A stretch of DNA of 22,609 nt from CAYWHE01 sp964458125 (lineage in GTDB: Bacteria > Bacteroidota > Bacteroidia > AKYH767-A > OLB10): the NCBI GenBank assembly GCA_964458125.1, contig CAYWHE010000044.1, forward strand, positions 1-22,609. The letters are read 5' to 3'. Below are positions 22,473 to 22,609 of this stretch, in pieces. The first letter of the stretch is position 1. The number at the start of each line of letters is the position of its first letter. Under the pieces are notes generated by a model that was not told the DNA's origin, did not search any database, and worked only from the letters and a program-made list of their open reading frames with translations. The position numbers were made by a program, and so were the translations under genes.

Positions 22473-22609
22473 ATGACGCAATTTGAAACTGTGAAAGCTC
22501 TGCTGGAGAACCTGCGAAAGGATGAGGTGCGCTCCCTGCGCAGGTTTTTACAGCTATTCGAGGAGGGTTCCGACACCAACCAGCTCAAGAGCCTGGCCCT
22601 GATGGAACT
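22473..22609 (+). CDS. Helical protein, 3' partial
   Basis: Starts at ATG 22473 and runs open to the window edge, giving 45 full codons. The visible part (MTQFETVKALLENLRKDEV, RSLRRFLQLFEEG, QLKSLALMEL) is helical. The pattern resembles the start of long Bacteroidota helical-repeat proteins in which the RSL..FL segment is followed by a LLE.I block like that of the protein at 8659. A one-mismatch -7 box (TATTTTTA, about 22461-22468) lies just before the ATG. Confidence 0.6.
   Translation, partial: MTQFETVKALLENLRKDEVRSLRRFLQLFEEGSDTNQLKSLALME

Overview
The window looks like chromosomal DNA from a Bacteroidota species, probably class Bacteroidia. The sequence evidence for this is: promoters of the TTTG-N19-TAnnTTTG type (seen in full before the transglycosylase gene at 11178 and before the secreted protein gene at 20257), A/T-rich start-codon contexts without clear Shine-Dalgarno boxes, and family content typical of the phylum (DUF5777 barrel, DUF4369-like lipoprotein, bacterial GH3 protein, TIGR02757 protein, MqnP-type prenyltransferase). 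No rRNA, tRNA, CRISPR array, insertion sequence or phage gene was seen.

Layout. (1) 1-4922, plus strand: a periplasmic/membrane redox operon with a haem-motif lipoprotein (5' end outside the window), a DUF5777 protein, a Tat-exported four-cluster ferredoxin, a ten-helix NrfD-type quinone subunit, a single-pass Ig-like protein and a monohaem cytochrome c, closed by a strong terminator. It resembles the quinol-linked electron-transfer half of CISM-type enzymes, with no catalytic subunit in view. (2) 5131-6772: a lipoprotein resembling the N-terminal part of TlpA-type proteins but without the thioredoxin domain, plus a five-helix membrane protein. (3) 6773-8658: an AT-rich accessory stretch with a duplicated small-protein cassette on the minus strand. 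Each copy has a TACTTTTG promoter box, a 20- or 28-codon ORF ending in a shared IDTDT motif, then a 76- or 69-aa protein sharing a 19-residue block. A third short gene (55 aa) has a hydrophobic N-terminus and a related C-terminus. This array diverges from (4) 8659-10227, a 522-aa helical protein. A second pairing of short minus-strand genes with a divergent, similarly helical protein begins at the right edge (21980-22609).

(5) 10210-21868 is mostly housekeeping: a UbiA-family prenyltransferase (probably menaquinone synthesis), an MltD-like transglycosylase, a saccharopine/alanine dehydrogenase-like protein, a minus-strand run icd - GH3 - rpe, dnaX, a YkgJ-type cysteine-cluster protein, a secreted protein, a TIGR02757 protein and a single-domain response regulator.

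The best candidate for something undescribed is the cassette array at 6828-8567 with its divergent helical-protein gene. Secondary points are the missing cluster cysteine in the ferredoxin, three A8 tracts in the dnaX linker, a terminator embedded in the convergent YkgJ gene, and several promoters that sit almost on the start codon.
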